From contig JAHQIY010000002.1 in NCBI GenBank assembly GCA_019054805.1, forward strand, positions 7,068,001-7,132,000: a DNA stretch of 64,000 nucleotides, read 5' to 3'. The notes beneath the pieces are model-generated. The model saw nothing but the letters and a program-made list of their open reading frames with translations, had not been told where the DNA came from and did no database searches. The stretch comes from Brachionus manjavacas (taxonomy: Eukaryota > Rotifera > Eurotatoria > Ploima > Brachionidae). Position 1 is the first letter of the stretch. Each line of letters opens with the position of its first letter. Shown one piece after another: positions 25,019-36,990 of the stretch. Both the position numbers and the translations under genes were made by a program.

Positions 25019-26150
25019 GAACTAGTTAGAGAGGACATAATGGCGCCTATTCGAACAAGCTTTTGTTGTTGTTTTTTTTAATTCCAGGTCAAGATTGTAT
25101 GAGGTCTGTGTCACTTAATTTTGAATAGTATCTTCTGATGCCATTACTAGTAACTTGAGTGGAATTCTGTGCGCCATGCTATGTCTTTTTATTTAGGTTT
25201 AATACAAAAATTTGAGTGCAAAATAATATAAATAAGACACTTGTTCGAATTTTAAAAGTTCTTTTTTTGTTGGGAGAATATCTGTATCGAGCTTTAACTC
25301 CATCAGAACTAGAATACAAAAAAATTAAGTTTAAATGAAATACAACAAAAATGCCTCTCGCTCAGTTAAAAAAAGTCAAGTCTGAAAATTGAAAATTCAT
25401 TATTTTACAGCTGAATGAAAATTTAAAAAATATTTTTATGGCACAAAAATAATAAGAAAAAAGAGAAGAAAAATGTTGATAATAAAGGTTCGATCAACCG
25501 TTAAACGGTACAGCAAGCTTAAGGTCACAAATTCAAATTTTCCCTTAGTAAAATCGGTAATAGGAAAATGAGAGCTGGTGGATCAAAGGGACCACCTTGA
25601 AAATGGATTGTTCAGTTTTAAATAAATTTCAATTATAATTTAAGTTAGAGAAAATTAACACTAAATTTAACCATAGTTTGACTTGACACAAGACTTCGCT
25701 TTAATGAAAAGAGATTTTAGTAAATTTTTATTATTATTTAATAGTTGAATAATCGAATATTCTTATAAAAATTAAGTTCTAATTAATATTCACTGAATAA
25801 TTGAATTTAATAAAATATCGTTCGTACATCTTAAAATGATTTTTGAAAAGAATCGGTCGATGCTTGGATAGAGACCAAATATTTCATTTAAAAGATTTTT
25901 CTTTTTTTTTTATTCATTCTGAAATAAATGATATAAAAATCTATCTAGTGATGCATTGTTATTATGAAAAATTGTTTTAATTGAAGCATTAGAGGCGATG
26001 CTATTTTAACTAGAGAAATTCAATGAGAAACAAAAATCAGACAAAAATTGTCCAGTTGTTAAAATGCCTTAAGAAAATTTTGTATATTAATTTTACAATT
26101 GATAGTATTCTTTTAAAAAAAATTTCTGAGTACTAGTTAAATCAGGGAAA
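25019..26150. other. AT-rich spacer with one weak short-repeat copy
   Basis: At 25,270-25,315 lies a diverged copy of the CCGAGCTAGAGCTCC repeat (TCTGTATCGAGCTTTAACTC). No gene seen. Confidence 0.4.
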
Positions 26151-26151
26151 A

Positions 26152-26627
26152 ATAACCAAAAATAGATCCAATTTAAAATTAATAAAGATTTCATTATAGA
26201 GAAGCCTTTTTTTATTTAATTCAAATTAACCTTCATCAAGAGAAGTGAAATGAAAATATATATTTTATTGATTTTTTCAAAATTTAAGTCTAAAATTTTG
26301 AATTATAAATTCACACCGGGATGACCAAAAATAGATCCAATTTACAATTAATAAAGATTTCATTATAGAGAAGCCTTTTTTATCTGAGAGACATTTCAAT
26401 GGGAGAAATCCAGAGTCTAAGATAACACACAAGGAAATGTAAGCAAAACTAAAATTTCTGAGATTCAGGAAAGAAAAAATTTATAAAATAAGAAAAAAAA
26501 ACTTGGCATTCTTGATTTTTGAGTCAATTTAAGGGTAATTTTCTAAAATTTTAATAAAGCTTAAATTAATTTTGAATAAATGAAATGTTAATCGGTCATT
26601 TCGGGACCTTTATATCAATTCTTCAAA
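26152..26627 (+). repeat. Partial, rearranged copy of the 1.3-kb unit
   Basis: Two pieces of the 1.3-kb unit precede copy B. Bases 26152-26210 match 21409-21467, and bases 26211-26627 match 21299-21713. They are joined out of their original order. The second piece meets copy B at a shared TTCAAAA, which suggests microhomology joining. Confidence 0.75.
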
Positions 26628-27937
26628 AGTTTGTTAGATAATGCCCAACGTGTTGGATATTTCCAAAAAGGAATTTTTGTTGCGATTTTGTTATAATTAT
26701 TGCTAAAATTTTTTGAAGATTTTAGCACTGTAGATCTAATAGACTAGAGATTGAATCTTATCTTGAATCTTCAAGGGATTCTTACCGAGATAACTCATCT
26801 TTTTGATATTTTTATTTCAACTAAACTTAAAAGAAAAAATCTAGTCAAAATATTATTTTTAATAATATTCTATGAGACTATCGTACGGTTTCCATTTTAT
26901 TGTAAACGATGCCTTAGTAATAAGGAATTTAGCATTTTTATATTATATTTGTATTTAGAAGGTAAATTTATATTTTGGTTTTTTTTAAAATAATAACCAT
27001 TTAAAACTTTTTATTCTTAGCCAAAATATTGATTAATTTTTACAATAATATTTGTCTTATATTTTTCCGTAATCATATTATTTAACAAAAATTCGGGTAA
27101 AAAGGCTCACTTTCTAACTCCTTGAATGGTTTTTTTAAATAAAAAAATTTGAGAATTCCTCCTCTTCTAATAATTAATTATTTTTTATTTTAAACAAAAT
27201 TTGTTATTATATTGGATCAGCATTTTTTTTTTATTTAATTCAAATTAACCTTCATCAAGAGAAGTGAAATGAAAATATATATTTTATTGATTTTTTCAAA
27301 ATTTAAGTCTAAAATTTTGAATTATAAATTCACACCGGGATGACCAAAAATAGATCCAATTTACAATTAATAAAGATTTCATTATAGAGAAGCCTTTTTT
27401 ATCTGAGAGACATTTCAATGGGAGAAATCCAGAGTCTAAGATAACACACAAGGAAATGTAAACAAAACTAAAATTTCTGAGATTCAGGTAAGAAAAAATT
27501 TATAAAATAAGAAAAAAAAACTTGGCATTCTTGATTTTTGAGTCAATTTAAGGGTAATTTTCTAAAATTTTAATAAAGCTTAAATTAATTTTGAATAAAT
27601 GAAATGTTAATCGGTCATTTCGGGACCTTTATATCAATTCTTCAAAATATCCTTGTTCTTGTTTAAAAGTAAAAAATTTGTCTGGATCATCTTCAATTGA
27701 TGTATTGATGGTATGTTTTTTATTTAGTTGCACAATTGAAAATAGTGAAAAAAAGATGAATGATAGCTGATCTTTATGGAACTCACATGATTTTTGGACA
27801 TAGTTTACTTAATAGATAATAATTTTTATTTACTCTAAATTATCTTAAGTCTTAATTGTTTGGTTTCATCTAGGTTAAGTAGACTTTTAAAGTAACTGCG
27901 CATCAGTCTATTAGAGATCTTTTTTACCCTGGAAAAA
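26623..27937 (+). repeat. 1.3-kb duplicated segment, copy B
   Basis: Near-identical to 20691-22006, including the non-ATG 80-codon frame at 26751-26993. High identity in non-coding AT-rich sequence implies a recent duplication, gene conversion or mobility. Confidence 0.85.
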
Positions 27938-29737
27938 ATAAATTACTGAAATAAAAGAAATTATTAAGTCGTATTTTTATTAGAGAAAAAAGTTAATTAT
28001 GAATAAATTTTATAGCAAAAAAGAGTTTAATTTGGTTTTATGTAGGCAAAATTAGCAATTTTATTTTCTAGAATTTAAATATAGATGTGCATCTTTTAAA
28101 TTTTATTTAATATGAAAAAAAAAGAATATTTAATGAACTATTAAAACACCAAAAAAAAAACAAAACCTCAAGTAGACAATTTTTTTTTTGAAAATTTATT
28201 TTCGAAAAAGCACGTCTAGGACTCTAGGATGATTTTTTTTTTAATCTTAAATTCAAGTAAAGAAAGCAAGCAAAATTTTTTTATTAATAATATTTTGTCC
28301 ATGACTAAGCAGTTTTTGAGATTTCTTCCAGTACTTGATTTAGGTTAATTATTTTTGAGAGTATACTAAAAACATTGACTATTTAGGCATCGAAAAAAGC
28401 CTTAAATTTCCCTACGGATTATTTTAATAGCTCTTTATCGGTCTTCATTCAACAAATGTTAAATATTCAAAATTTTACTTTCAATTCGCTTTTTGTTTGC
28501 TCTAAAAATTAAAATTTTCTATGTTCTTTTTTTCTATTTAAATAAATTCTTGTTAGACAAAGCTTATTTGATATTTAGATCTAGATCTACTTTTATGCAG
28601 CTTCAAAGACATGACTTTCATTTTATATTCATATAATCTTACATGTTTGCTTAACAAAATCAAATAACATTTTGATAAAAATGTATGTCTAAAGTGATTT
28701 AAATTTAAGTAATAAAAACACATTTTAAATATTTCAAAGCTATTAATCTAAAAAAGTTGTCTTTAAGTTTATTATTTTTATTTTATTATTTTCAAAGTTG
28801 AAGGCAATATGTTTTAAGTTCTAAAATTTTTCGTGCTCGATGAAAATGAAAATTTCCATTTAATCTGAAATTAAAAGAAACATTAAATTTAATTGTTGGT
28901 TTTGTATGTTTTTTTTCTTCTTTCAATAAATTAAAAAGAAATAAAATTTAGTTGATGCCATACTGAGGCAATTTATTTTTGATGGTTATTTTTAATTTCT
29001 TTTTAAAATTGTTAATTTGAAATTGATTTACGAATTATTTGATATATTTGATTTGAAAAGCTTTTTATTTTGAATAAATATATATAAAAACAATACTGCA
29101 TATTTAGATTTAGATTTGGCTTAAAACCGTTGTATATTTTAAAATGGGTCTATTTTTATTTTCAAATTATTCTTAAAAACCAGTCGTTACCCAAAGACAA
29201 AATAGATTAGAGATTTAGTATTTCTACTCATTTTGATATTATTTACTGGATCACCCGGGAAAGTTTAATTTAAAAAAAATGCTCTAACAATAAAAATTCA
29301 GTTTCGTTTAACTGACCTCCTTTTTTTTTTATTATAACAAACAAAACAAATAAAAGAATATTAATTATTTAGGTAATATTTTTTACCATAAAATTAAATT
29401 GTCAATTTAAACAAGCAAATATTAATATTGTTTGTTGGTATAAAAAGCTGAGACTTGAACGAAACTTAGGTTAAATAGAAAGCTTTCAGCTTTTTTAAGT
29501 CAAAAAAATTTTCAACAATCTAAGGCATCTTTTTAGTAGCTACTTTTTAGCTTTCTTCTAAAATCATGGATTTGTTTTGATTAAAGTCAAATAAATTGGA
29601 CTTTACATTAAAAAAGAATTTTGATACTTTATTCACCAGATGCTGGTTCTTTTTTTTTTAAGGATAAGAAGGTAAAATGTAGATATCAAATAATGGTTTT
29701 GTGAAGTTCAGCACAAAAGAACAGAACAAAGTATTAA
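27938..29737. other. AT-rich spacer
   Basis: Nothing recognised on either strand. Confidence 0.5.
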
Positions 29738-30442
29738 AAAATGTAACTTTTTATCTAAAAGTTTAAAATAAATTCTGTAAATGCAGCATGGTGCAACATT
29801 CAAAGTTGCATCAACTGAAAAAGTCTGCTAATGGTGTGCAGAATCTCTGCAAAATGCACCACGTTCGATTATTTTGAAATTTACGTACGTTTTTTCCAAA
29901 CTTTCGTTTATAAGTACAATTAAATTTAACAGAATGGCTTTTGTTATCTATCAAGATTTGTGTCTAAACAAACCAACTATGGAGAATAAATTAAAGTCTT
30001 TCAATCAGGACATTGTTCTTTTGGAATCTCATTTTACCTCAGAAATAAGTAATATAAAGTCTAATCTTGAAGCTCTCAAAAAGGATCTCAAATTACAGAT
30101 TAAGCAAGAGAATGGACTAGCTGACTCCGTTAAACTTTGCCTAAAAATTATTAACGACATCAAGTACTTTACGCTACTTATTAATTTAACTAAGTCATTT
30201 GGTAGTTCCAGTGGAACAAATATTGGTGATTAGTTAACTTTTTTTTTCTTTTTTTTTTATATATTCTCTTTCTCCTTCAATGGAGGTTAATTTAACAATT
30301 TAACAATAAATATTGAAATTTAATTACTGCATAACTCTGCAAATTTAGCAGGCTTTGATATTTGATGCAACTTTGAAAATTGCACTAAGTTGCATTTACA
30401 GAACTAAGTTTAAACCTTTATAAAAATTTTTTTACATTTCTC
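29738..30442 (+). mobile_element. 0.7-kb terminal-inverted-repeat element carrying a small ORF
   Basis: The ends (29738-29814 and 30362-30442) are inverted repeats of about 77-81 bp. Both contain TTCTGTAAATGCA followed by GTGCAA and TTCAAAGTTGCATCAA, with a shared ATGTAA...TTTATAAA-type outer part. Between them lies a 99-codon ATG frame. Related sequence at 22.9 kb shows that it is repeated. The size and structure fit a non-autonomous DNA transposon, but unlike typical MITEs it keeps an intact frame. Confidence 0.55.
29934..30233 (+). CDS. Small coiled-coil protein inside the TIR element
   Basis: 99-residue ATG frame starting MAFVIYQDLC. The frame is open further upstream only from a TTG at 29874. 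Residues about 16-75 (MENKLKSFNQDIVLLESHFT through the KSNLEALKKDLKLQIK region) show heptad-like spacing of Leu/Ile with charged residues, suggesting a coiled coil. The C-terminus is Ser/Gly-rich (GSSSGTNIGD). No DNA-binding or catalytic motif is visible. The frame sits centrally between the inverted repeats, so it may be the element's own product, or the remnant of a captured gene. The family is not recognised. Confidence 0.4.
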   Translation: MAFVIYQDLCLNKPTMENKLKSFNQDIVLLESHFTSEISNIKSNLEALKKDLKLQIKQENGLADSVKLCLKIINDIKYFTLLINLTKSFGSSSGTNIGD

Positions 30443-33400
30443 TCTCCTTTTTTTCATCAAAATAAAAATGTTTGCTTTTTTTTATCATCTGTTTTATTTA
30501 AAAATGAATAGATTTTTTTTTCGATCACGGTCCTAAAAGAGAAGTCCTTGATCATCTCAAACCACCCATGATGCCTCTTTAAATTTAATTAAAAAAAATT
30601 AGCAATCTAAAAACAATTTTAAATTTTCTAATCAAAAATTGTATTTGAATGTAAGGCGAATTATTTTTTGTGGAATTAATTGACAGCATGCAGTGTAATT
30701 AACTCAAATGGAGAAAAAGAAAAGAAAAGAAAAATTTTACTTTTGTTTTCCGTACTAGAATAATTATTTTTATGTCTGTTTTAAGATCTTATCAAATGTT
30801 AAAATCTCTAATCAGCATAAAAATTGAATTTTTTGTTTTATTGACAATTTTAATTAAAAGATAAAAATTAAATTTTTGTTCCATATTTTACCATTTTTGA
30901 AAAACTTTTCTGCGAATATTTTAGTTTTACGCTAGGCATAATTGATAGAAAATTATAATATTTATATTTTTTTAAAGTATAAGAAAATTTTAGCACTTTG
31001 AGTTATGCAATAGAATATATTTTTTAAAATCTAGGTTAATTTTGAAATCTCTATTCTAATCTAGAAGATTTTAAAATGCTTTATAGTCATTAAAAAATAT
31101 TGTGATTGTTTTTCATTATGACTCAATAACCATACGTGGCAAAGGTTCCGTCAATTTTTTTCGATGCTCTGCAAGCGTTTTAATTTTCAAATATTTTTTA
31201 TTGATCGTAAACAAAAAGCTAATAATTTCTCAATTTGGAATTTTAAAGATGGGTTTATTTGATTTAAATTCAACCAATTTAAATTTTAGCTAAAAGTTTT
31301 TTTTTGTTTTCATAAAATGATTATTGTTAATTTTATTTTAGAAAATTTCTTACTAAAAAATAATTGAGTTGTTATTTTTGTTAATTGAAATGAAATTAGA
31401 GTCGGTAAAGATACATATATTTTAAAATTGATCAGACAATGTGCATCGTTTTATAATTTATAATTTTAATTTTTGATAGACAATAGTTTAAATATTTCTA
31501 AATAGACAATTTTGACTAATCTAATGCTCATAATCATTTAAATCATTTTCTGTACTTTTATTTGAAAGAATTAAACCTCACAATAGAAATAATTAATATT
31601 TTTCTAGAATCTTTTTATTAAAATAAAAAATAAACAAAAATAGAAGAAAAGATTTCGAGCATTAATTCATTTATTAAAAATTTAATTATAGAAGAACCCA
31701 TGTGATCGGTATTTTTAATGCTTTCTTTCGATATTTATTAAAATATTTTTTTACTGTATTTTTAAAATCAGCTTTTAATAATAAGATATTTTTGATTTGT
31801 ATTTATTATTGGGACAGAATATTTGAAGATGCTGGTTGCAAGTATTACGTTGAATGTATCAGCTGATAAAATTTTCTAAACCAATTTTTGACTTAAGGAA
31901 AACAAATATCAAAAGCTAAAAATTATTTTAATTTTTTTGTCATAATTTGTGACAAAAAATTCATAATTTCCCTAAATTTATTTAAAACTAGTCACAAGTT
32001 AATTAATTGATATAAAAAATTTGATAAAACAATTTATTGTTATTTTTTTCAAAAGACATCTCAAAAGCAAAATTAAGAGAAAATAAAAAAAATGTTATAT
32101 TAGTATCTTCTTCTTAAGTTGGCGTGATTAAAAAAAGGAAAAACTGATAAATTTAATTTTTAAAATTATGTTTTTTATGCTAAAAAAATTGACAAAAAAA
32201 GCAATAAAATTTTTAAGGCCATTCTGAGTTGCCAAATATTATTTTTTTAAAAAATTGAATAAGTTTTCTTAATTATTTTTGGCTAAGAATATTATTTTCC
32301 ATTTTCTAGGTGCAACTTCATTTCAAAGGTCTCACTCAATTCACATTTTTTTTTCTTTAAAATCTGCATCTAGTTTATCCAAAAGAATTTCGTAAAAAAC
32401 TCAAAAAAATATGAAAAATTAAAATTAGAAAGCTAAGTTTCTGATTTTTTGTTATTCTTATATTTCATTTATTTTTTGCAGGTAAATGTTTTGCTAAATA
32501 AATCCTTTTCGGGTTGTAATGTCTTAGCGCTCTTTCTCAGGTTGTATCTTTGTACGTTCGCCTTTGTAGCACAGACCCTGATTTGATATTGCCACTTAAA
32601 TCATTTTACAATCATTGACGATTCCAATATGATTTTTCTTTTTTTTTCTTTTTTCCTCTTTTTTCCTCTTTTTGCTTATTATTATTATTTTATTTTATTA
32701 ATAGACATATATCATGTATCTCTTTCTGAATTCAAAAAATGGACACAGAACTGTTAGTAGCTTGGGTTTATTTAAGGCTTCGTGATGCAAAATTTTGAAG
32801 GTAAAGTTTAGTTATAAAATAGATCAGCCTTCCGAGTTTTGAGTGCGTTGTATTTTCTAATGTTTTTATTTACTATTTTTTATCTTTTAGAGTCAAAGCT
32901 TTTTCAGAAACAAAAATTTAAGATTTGTAAAATTAATAAATTTATATATACAAGAATACAGGATAAGAAAAAAAATAGTGGAGTTTTTAATGGAGTCAAA
33001 TATTGGAAGCATTTTTATTTCAGAAAAATAGTCTCCTGTCAATAAATGTTGGTCACAGGTATAATCATCAAGAGGACTAAATTTTTATTAAAAGCAAAGC
33101 AGACACATCTTTACACATGTTCCCAAAGTCTATTCCCGAATTTTAAATTTTTTTCAGCTTCATTGAATATTAAGTCGGTGGGAGCATCAAGTGCTAGTGT
33201 AAGAATGTATATTGTGGCGGTCTTGAATAGAGTTAGGATTATGAGAGATGTTGAATTTTTTATTTGTTTAACTGGGACAAACTAAAGCTCTTTCAGATGA
33301 GATATTAGTTTCTGAGAATGAATTTAAACACAGAAAAGAATAATCTAAAATTGACCCTATTTAGGATTTATAAAGATTTCCTAATGTTTTGGGTTCTAGA

Positions 33401-33500
33401 CCTCATTTCTTATTTGAGAGATATTTAATTAGATTAAGCCTTGAATTACAACGTTCTTTTTACTCATACGCCATGGCACCAACTCTTTAATAAAAGTTTT
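30443..33500. other. AT-rich spacer with one coding-like fragment
   Basis: Near 32,466-32,601 the minus strand reads DLSGNIKSGSVLQRRTYKDT, then after one stop ERALRHYNPKRIYLAKHLPA. This is protein-like but unassigned. The remaining short frames are AT-driven. Nothing else recognised. Confidence 0.35.
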
Positions 33501-34165
33501 TTTTTTATTTATTTGTTTTCTGTAACTAGCTAAGGCTCCTTCAAATAATACATAAAATAAACAAATTCAAAATAAGTGCTAAATGGAATAAAATTAAATA
33601 AAAAGAAATTTAAAAACAGAATATTGAAATTAAGAGACAAAAAATTATTTTATTTATTTGTTTTTTGCACCGAGCTAGAGCTCCTGCAGAATAAATTAAA
33701 AAGTAAAAAATAAAAAAAAGTTGGATAGAATAAGATCAAAAAAAATTGAAATAAAGTAAAAAAATTTATCTTAAATGGAGATAAATCTCCAATTAATCTT
33801 TTCATGTTCAAGATTTTTTCTTTTTTATTTATTTGTTTTCTGTACCGAGCTAGAACTCGAGAATATAAAATAAAAATCAGCATAAATTTCAGCTTATTGT
33901 TTTTAATTTTCATTTTTATTATTATTTTTTTTTTCAATAAACGCCGATCGGCGATGTTCTATATAAAAAATATAATATGAAAATTAAGTAATTTATCAAT
34001 AAATTTAAAAGAATAAATTGAAAAAGATTGAATTTAGTCGTATGTTATTTCTTTCTAGGACACTGAGCTAAGCAATTCATTTTTTAGACTTATTCATCCT
34101 TTTTTTTATTTATTTAAAATTTTTTTTATTCTGAAGGAACATTAGCTCGGTACTGATTAAAAATT
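33501..34165. repeat. Cluster of four CCGAGCTAGAGCTCC-type short repeats
   Basis: Copies lie at about 33501-33555 (+), 33645-33700 (+), 33821-33870 (+) and 34125-34160 (-). Others are at 15.4, 25.3 and 56.8 kb. The consensus by eye is TTTATTTATTTG, TTTTCTGTACCGAGCTAG, AGCTCCTTCAGAATAA. The core is a near-palindrome around AGCTAGAGCT. Each copy is about 50-60 bp and is surrounded by AT runs. Confidence 0.7.
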
Positions 34166-35500
34166 AAAAAAAAATATTTTACACTTTTATTAGAGAAAAA
34201 AATATGCTAAACTTTAAACCGTGGATAATTTATAAGTGCATCCATAAAATTTTATTACAGTGCCGATCGGATGTGGTTCGATCTAGCTTTGGCATGCTTA
34301 ACTAGGCTTCCGTTGTTTACTTTATTTAAAAAAATAATCAAGTTAATCGTTTAATAACATAAGCGTTCAAACAAATGCTTGATTAGTTAGAGAAAAAAAA
34401 GAAAGAAAGTTAACAATCATAAAATTAATTGTACAATAAAAAATCCTATGCAAAGAACAATTAAGTTGTTTGTTGTGTGTATGCATTAAAAGGTGATGTT
34501 TGTGTATTCTTTGAATTTATAAAGCATTTAGCACTTTTGAATAGAACGAACTTTAAACTGGAACAATTGATGATTGATTGATGGCACCAATTTGCGCTGA
34601 ATAAATTGTCAACAATTTTCGCATCATTAGACAAAATCTTTAGAGAAAAGTCGTTAGCAAATTCCCCCTGGTCGAAAAAAACAAACCACCCATAATTACA
34701 CTCAAATTTAGTTCAAATTTTTTCAACTAAATTCTAGACTGTCGGTCAAAAAAAAAGTCACTCTTTCAGTTCAACAAAGTTTCTCTCAAAACGCTTTTTG
34801 ATCTAAATTAAAAAAATCCTCTTATCTAGAAACTTTATTTTTCATCCTAGATCTACATTTCATTACATAGCTTTAACATACTAAACATAATTTATTATTA
34901 GTTTGCAATGTTCCTCAGCACATTTGAGAATAGCACAAATGGCCTAGAGTTACATCAATTTTTCCAATTCACAATTGAGATAACAATGACAAAAGAGATA
35001 AATTTCTAAATGCTTGAAATAGTTTTTGTACAAGTCAGTGAGAGAGTGTGAGGGGGGGGGGGATAGCAGGGCGTTATCTATGAAATGCAAACTGCTTGAG
35101 TGATTTTTGTTTTTGCTAAAAAACTAAACAATATGAAAAACGCGCTTGTGAGCGCAATCTTTGCGCTTTGAATAGCGCGGTAGAACTTACAAGTTGCTGG
35201 TCATCGAGTTTATTGTCACTCGATAAGGTTTCTAGGTCTAATTTTTTGTTTGCTTAACCCTATTAGGTCAGCATGTAGATGCTAGAAATTTTCGGCTAAT
35301 GAGGCCATAGCCCAGCAATATTAAGCAATGTATCTTCTTACGGATTGTGTAAAAAGCACTCGAGAGCACACTGTTAAGAATGCCTGGAGAAAAACGAGGT
35401 CCAACTGCGACAACAAAATGCTAGTCGCGTGATCCGATTAGCGTTGTTTGTTATTCCGGCTGGACTGGGCCGAAGCTAATCTCGTTTGCTAATCTTGTCG
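34166..35500 (+). promoter_or_regulatory. Less AT-rich upstream region of the DDIT4-like gene
   Basis: Composition rises well above the surrounding AT level from about 34,250, without coding potential. It includes an 11-G run (35052-35062) and a nested palindrome at 35141-35179 (CGCGCT...AGCGCG enclosing GCGCAA...TTGCGC). Its position upstream of a stress-type gene suggests regulatory DNA. No specific factor site can be assigned with confidence. Confidence 0.3.
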
Positions 35501-35507
35501 CAGCGGC

Positions 35508-35562
35508 TCTCTATTTAAATGCCATAATTTCAAAAGTGACTCTATTGACAGTTCAGTTCGTC
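35508..35562 (+). promoter_or_regulatory. Possible core promoter of the DDIT4-like gene
   Basis: A TATA-like CTCTATTTAAAT (35509-35520) is followed about 35-40 bp later by GTTCAGTTCG (35551-35560), similar to the TCAGT initiator. The coding exon begins 1.4 kb further on, after an acceptor-like TTTTTGTTTAG at about 36,954-36,964, so a 5' untranslated exon and a long leader intron are implied. Confidence 0.3.
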
Positions 35563-36990
35563 TCAATAAGTTAAATGACGACTGGCTCTTTGATAATGCG
35601 TCAATCTAGTAATTTTATATTTTTTTACACAAACAATTTTTTTTGTTTTCTGAAAATTTTCATATTTGATCGATTGTCAAATTTCACTTGGTATTTTTAA
35701 TTTTCTTTTGAGTCTATGAGTAATTTAGTAGTTTGATTTAAAATAAATTAGTATGTGAAAGGCAATGGTTCACGCTGGAAAAAAGACTGAAAAAAATTTT
35801 TCTTTTAAATTTTACTCTGCTCGTGTCAAAGGATAAATTTTTTTTTTTATTTTTTCAGCACAATGTTTTTTCTTTTTGAAAAAAAAAGACTTAAGGAAGG
35901 CGCAGACTCTGCACTATCCGATCACCTATTTATCATCACAAGAAAAAAAGATAAAATTCTATCATATGAGTTTATAGACAGTGATAACACGAGCTCTATT
36001 TAAAATTTTGATTTCATTTAGGTTCTATGAAAGATGGGCGCCTAGTTTGAGCCGCGTTTTGAAAAGTGATGAATGCTGTCTTAGTTTTGACCTCCTCTCT
36101 TAAAGTCTCGCTAATTAAATGGGCTCTTTTCGAGTGAGATCTTTTTTTTATTGTTGCTTATCTTAGTTCAAAAAATATGCTATTTGTATTAGGTTAAAAA
36201 TGGAAAATTAATGTCAAGTTGGTTTGAGATTTTGCCTAGATAGTTTATCAATTTTGAATGCTTTTTTTGCGTTTTTTTTATTTTCCCTAGTAAAAAAATT
36301 TTTTTAAAAATTTTGAATCAGACCCTTGGCAATGTGGTCTACTGGGGTGTGAGACAGGGGCCGCGTTTAATGCCAAAAAAATTCAAACATGTACAGCGGC
36401 AAATGTCGCAAACAAGCAGATCTAACTCAACAATTGCACTAGTTTTGTTACGGAGCACTCGCTTCATTTTAACGTCTAGCTTACTTGCATACAAAGCTTG
36501 TCTTTTATTATTATTTATTTCTAAAATGAAAACATTTTGATAAAAGATAATAGGACCGAGAGAATAACTTCTGCTACTTTCTCGAACACTAAAGGCCACT
36601 GCAAGATCAGAAGACACATTTTGCTGTCGAATTTTTTCCTCCAGTCCATTAAGCCATGTGATTTGCGTAAATATTCCAGAGATTTAAAATCAAAATTTTC
36701 AAATAAATATTTTCTATTCCTTTTTTTGTTTGACAAGTAACGAAAAAGTTAATTTGACAAGGCGATGCGAGCACACTTTGTTAATTAGAGAAAAATTGTG
36801 GAGAACAAAAAAAAATAGTGTTAATCAAATATTTGATTTGTGTTTAAAGTGAAGAGCTGGTCCGCCGAGCAAATAATTCATTTTGAAAAAAAAATCTAAT
36901 CAGAGCTCCCTCTCAATCGGGCTAAAAATTAATTTTATTTATTTTTTTCTCATTTTTGTTTAGACTAGTAACAACCCGGTATTAAAAATA
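35563..36990 (+). other. Presumed 5' UTR and leader intron of the DDIT4-like gene
   Basis: No convincing coding sequence. A candidate donor GTATGTG is at about 35,754. A less AT-rich patch at 36,310-36,660 has overlapping frames on both strands but none resembles a protein family, so intronic regulatory DNA is more likely. Confidence 0.3.

Noticed and set aside
36313-36740. Overlapping frames on both strands upstream of the DDIT4-like gene
   Set aside because: Neither strand reads like a protein family. The higher GC content explains the longer frames, and the position fits a leader intron.
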